DNA of 8,171 nt. Origin: Bordetella parapertussis (lineage in GTDB: Bacteria > Pseudomonadota > Gammaproteobacteria > Burkholderiales > Burkholderiaceae). The DNA is taken from the NCBI GenBank assembly GCA_945901665.1, contig CAMDLJ010000096.1, forward strand, positions 1 through 8,171, written 5' to 3'. Shown here piece by piece: positions 5,972 through 8,171 of the stretch (positions are counted from its first letter, which is position 1; each line of letters begins with the position of its first letter). The notes below the pieces were generated by a model, which worked only from the letters and a program-made list of their open reading frames with translations, did not search any database and had not been told where the DNA came from. The translations under genes were made by a program, and so were the position numbers.

Positions 5972-6486
5972 GCTTTTCTCTTGCTTTGGCGCACCCGCCA
6001 AATCTCATCGATCACCATGGTGACGGCCCCGATGGATATGGCACTGTCAGCCACATTGAATGCAGGGAAATGGCCGCCATGAAACAGCGGCTCTAAAAAC
6101 GCCCAGTGGAAGTCGGCAAAGTCGATCACATGGCCATAAAAGATGCGGTCCAACACATTGCCCACTGCACCGCCCAGGATGAGTGAAATGGCCAGACAAA
6201 ACAGTTTTTGCTGGGGGTGGCTGCGCAGCATCCACACGATGAACCCTGCCGCTGCACTGCCCAGGCCAATGAAAAACCAGCGCTGCCAGCCTGACGCCGA
6301 GGCCAAAAAAGAAAAAGCAGCGCCGCTGTTGTGAACCCGCACCAGGTTGAAAAAATCAGTGATGACCAGGCTTTCACCCCATTGAAAATGGCCCACGATC
6401 AATACCTTGGTCAGTTGATCCAGCACCAAAATCAAGAGTGACAAAGACAGCCACAGCTTCAGGGATGGGGCGTTGCGTGAGGCCAC
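5965..6486 (-). CDS. lspA: Lipoprotein signal peptidase (signal peptidase II)
   Basis: LspA is an inner-membrane aspartic protease that removes the signal peptide from diacylglyceryl-prolipoproteins after Lgt modification. The 173-residue protein has four hydrophobic segments, at about 11-31, 69-87, 94-112 and 148-163. Family residues are clear: DQLTK at 23-27, HNSGAAFSF at 52-60, GNVLDR at 109-114, VIDF with D122, and FNVADSAI with D147. D122 and D147 should be the catalytic pair. The loop between them is 25 residues against about 18 in E. coli. The tail RQSKRKAH is basic and expected to be cytoplasmic. The start is GTG at 6484-6486 with AGGAG 7 bases upstream. The gene follows ileS by 14 bases, the common ileS-lspA pairing, and its last 7 bases overlap the end of hemW on the other strand. 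Confidence 0.96.
   Translation of the reverse strand: MASRNAPSLKLWLSLSLLILVLDQLTKVLIVGHFQWGESLVITDFFNLVRVHNSGAAFSFLASASGWQRWFFIGLGSAAAGFIVWMLRSHPQQKLFCLAISLILGGAVGNVLDRIFYGHVIDFADFHWAFLEPLFHGGHFPAFNVADSAISIGAVTMVIDEIWRVRQSKRKAH
5985..6002 (+). other. Perfect inverted repeat after the hemW stop
   Basis: TTTGGCG, the 4-base loop CACC, then CGCCAAA form a perfect 7-bp stem 13 bases after the hemW stop codon. The sequence also encodes the last residues of lspA (around IWRVRQ) on the other strand. No T tract follows on either strand, so it is not a standard intrinsic terminator. It may protect or process the hemW 3' end, or be a chance consequence of coding. Confidence 0.45.
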
Positions 6487-6493
6487 GATTTGA

Positions 6494-6498
6494 CTCCT
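6494..6498 (-). promoter_or_regulatory. lspA ribosome-binding site
   Basis: AGGAG on the minus strand sits in the 14-base gap between the ileS stop and the lspA GTG, 7 bases from the start. It fixes the non-ATG start with good confidence. Confidence 0.8.
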
Positions 6499-6500
6499 GT

Positions 6501-8171
6501 TCAGGCAAACGAACGTGTTTCGCCCACGCCGTGTAAATTGCTGTCACAGCGCTGGCACAGTTGGGGGTGAGCCGCCACTTGGCCCACATCCGCCCGGTAA
6601 TGCCAACAACGTTCGCACTTGGTGTGGGGTGAGGGACTGATGTGAACCGACATCGCTTCCCCTGCCTCGAACTGCACCGCAGAGGTGATGAAAACAAACC
6701 GCACATCTTCACCCAAGCTTTGCAGCAAGGCGTGGTCTGTAGAACTCAATGTGAGTTGCACTTGGGCTTGCAAAGACGAGCCCACTTGGCTTTGGCTGCG
6801 CAGCACCTCGATTTCTTTGTTCACGGCCTCGCGCAATTCGCGGATACGCGTCCATTTGGCCAGCAGCTTCGCATCGGGGACAGGCAGTTGCGAATAGGTG
6901 TCGGTAAAAATACTTTTGCCACCGCCAATCACGGACCAAGCTTCCTCAGCGGTAAAACTGAGAAATGGCGCCATCCAGCGCAACATGGCCTGGGTGATGT
7001 GCCACAGCGCGGTTTGGGCGCTGCGCCTGGCGTGTGACGCGGTTTGGGTGGTGTAGAGACGGTCTTTGAGCACATCCAAATAGAAAGCACCCAAATCTTC
7101 AGAGCAAAAGATTTGCAGCTTGGCCACCACGGGGTGAAACTCGTACACCCCAAAGTGACCGCCCTCGAACACCTTTGTGGCCGCGTTGTAGTGGCCCACG
7201 ATGTCGGCTTGCAGTTGCGCGGCGCGGCTCAAAGCGTAGCGGTCGACTTCTAGCATATCGGCCAAGGCGACACCGTGTTTGGCGATGTCAAAGTCGCTGG
7301 TGTTGGCGAGCAAAAACTTCAAGGTGTTGCGCACACGGCGGTAGGTATCGACCACCCGCGCCAAGATTTTTTCGTCGATATTCAAGTCGCCGGAGTAGTC
7401 GGTGGAGGCCACCCATAGGCGCACGATTTCTGCGCCCAGTTTGTCGGTGACTTCTTGCGGCACCACGGTATTGCCCAGCGATTTGCTCATCTTGCGGCCT
7501 TGCCCATCGGTGGCAAAGCCATGGGTCAACAAACCACGGTAAGGTGCTCGGTCGTACAAGGCGCAGCCCAAAAGAAGCGAGCTGTGGAACCAACCCCGGT
7601 GCTGGTCATGGCCTTCCAAATACAAGTCGGCTTCGGGGCCACTTTCATGGAAAGGTGGCCGGTCGTAAGCGTCTTTGTGGCTGCCGCGAAGCACGTGCTC
7701 GAAGGTGCTGCCAGAGTCGAACCACACTTCCAAAATATCGGTGCTCTTGGTGTACTGCTCGGGGTGGTCACCCGCTTGGCTCAAGATGTCTTCCACCGTG
7801 GCACGGCTCCAGGCCTCGATGCCGCCAAGCGCGACCATGTCGGCGGCTTGGTCCAAGATGGCCATGGTGCGCGGGTGCAATTCGCCGCTGTCTTTGTGCA
7901 AAAAGAACGGCACCGGCACGCCCCACGAGCGTTGGCGCGAAATGCACCAGTCGGGGCGGTTGGCAATCATGTCGCGCAAACGGGTTTTGCCGTTCTCGGG
8001 GTAGAACTGGGTTTGCTCGATCGCGTCCAGCGCCAATTGGCGAAGTGTCTTGGGCGCTTTGTCGCTGGTGAACACACCCGCACCCTCGTCCATGCGGATG
8101 AACCACTGCGCGGCAGCGCGGTAAATCACCGGTGTTTTGTGGCGCCAGCAATGCGGGTAGCTGTGGGTGAT
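6501..8171 (-). CDS. ileS: Isoleucyl-tRNA synthetase (5' end beyond window)
   Basis: IleRS attaches isoleucine to tRNA-Ile and edits mischarged valine. The last 556 residues are visible; compared with the 938-residue E. coli enzyme, roughly the first 375 residues lie to the right of the window. The frame is open to the edge, where [14 protein letters not shown] marks the end of the editing insertion. Then come [12 protein letters not shown] near fragment residue 75, [12 protein letters not shown] near 148, the class I KMSKS signature (fragment residues 227-231, positions 7479-7493), and the anticodon-binding helical region. A C-terminal zinc site has cysteine pairs at fragment residues 519/522 and 539/542 (CERC and CQRC). 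This bacterial type with a C-terminal zinc finger resembles the E. coli enzyme. No frameshift is seen. The gene is co-directional with lspA and almost certainly co-transcribed with it. Confidence 0.97.
   Translation of the reverse strand: MTHSYPHCWRHKTPVIYRAAAQWFIRMDEGAGVFTSDKAPKTLRQLALDAIEQTQFYPENGKTRLRDMIANRPDWCISRQRSWGVPVPFFLHKDSGELHPRTMAILDQAADMVALGGIEAWSRATVEDILSQAGDHPEQYTKSTDILEVWFDSGSTFEHVLRGSHKDAYDRPPFHESGPEADLYLEGHDQHRGWFHSSLLLGCALYDRAPYRGLLTHGFATDGQGRKMSKSLGNTVVPQEVTDKLGAEIVRLWVASTDYSGDLNIDEKILARVVDTYRRVRNTLKFLLANTSDFDIAKHGVALADMLEVDRYALSRAAQLQADIVGHYNAATKVFEGGHFGVYEFHPVVAKLQIFCSEDLGAFYLDVLKDRLYTTQTASHARRSAQTALWHITQAMLRWMAPFLSFTAEEAWSVIGGGKSIFTDTYSQLPVPDAKLLAKWTRIRELREAVNKEIEVLRSQSQVGSSLQAQVQLTLSSTDHALLQSLGEDVRFVFITSAVQFEAGEAMSVHISPSPHTKCERCWHYRADVGQVAAHPQLCQRCDSNLHGVGETRSFA

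Noticed and set aside
1..8171. A hidden novel system such as defence, mobile or RNA-based
   Set aside because: Every sizeable stretch is accounted for by recognised core genes. No repeats of array type, integrase, transposase, tRNA-like fold or anomalous composition was seen by eye.

Overview
The window is ordinary housekeeping chromosome from a betaproteobacterium, most likely order Burkholderiales and probably family Comamonadaceae. The evidence is the protein sequences (a 67-residue omega subunit, a Gmk starting MDYPGN, an alanine-rich SpoT N-terminus, a CX3CX2C-type HemW) and the gene order yicC-gmk-rpoZ-spoT set divergently against rph-rdgB-hemW. GC looks moderately high by eye, with frequent TTG leucine codons, which would fit a freshwater member. 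The genus is a guess and was not computed.

Layout from left to right. Positions 1-1352 (minus) hold the N-terminal 450 codons of spoT, whose 3' end lies outside the window. A clear intrinsic terminator at 1407-1433 (minus) separates spoT from rpoZ (1452-1655, minus). Next come gmk (1673-2293, minus) and yicC (2300-3226, minus). These three genes are packed within 6-17 bases of one another and look like one transcription unit, yicC-gmk-rpoZ. A 110-base divergent gap follows, then rph (3337-4062, plus), rdgB (4074-4676, plus) and hemW (4667-5971, plus), again with tiny gaps or an overlap. hemW meets lspA tail to tail with a 7-base overlap. lspA (5965-6486, minus) lies 14 bases downstream of ileS (6501-8171, minus), which is cut at its 5' end by the window edge.

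The genes cover connected housekeeping tasks. SpoT makes and degrades (p)ppGpp. Omega is the RNA polymerase subunit that, in E. coli, contributes to a ppGpp binding site. Gmk makes GDP for the GTP pool that (p)ppGpp synthesis draws on. YicC and RNase PH process RNA. RdgB removes deaminated purine nucleotides. HemW is a radical-SAM heme chaperone. IleRS charges tRNA-Ile. LspA removes lipoprotein signal peptides.

I found no mobile element, CRISPR array, tRNA, rRNA, toxin-antitoxin pair or defence gene, and no credible undescribed system. Coding regions and short junctions fill the window and no gap reaches 300 bases. The observations worth a second look are small-scale: the rpoZ/spoT terminator with a promoter-like element just after it, the overlapping hemW/lspA ends with a nearby hairpin, a shared 11-base translation-start element, and a few variant residues.
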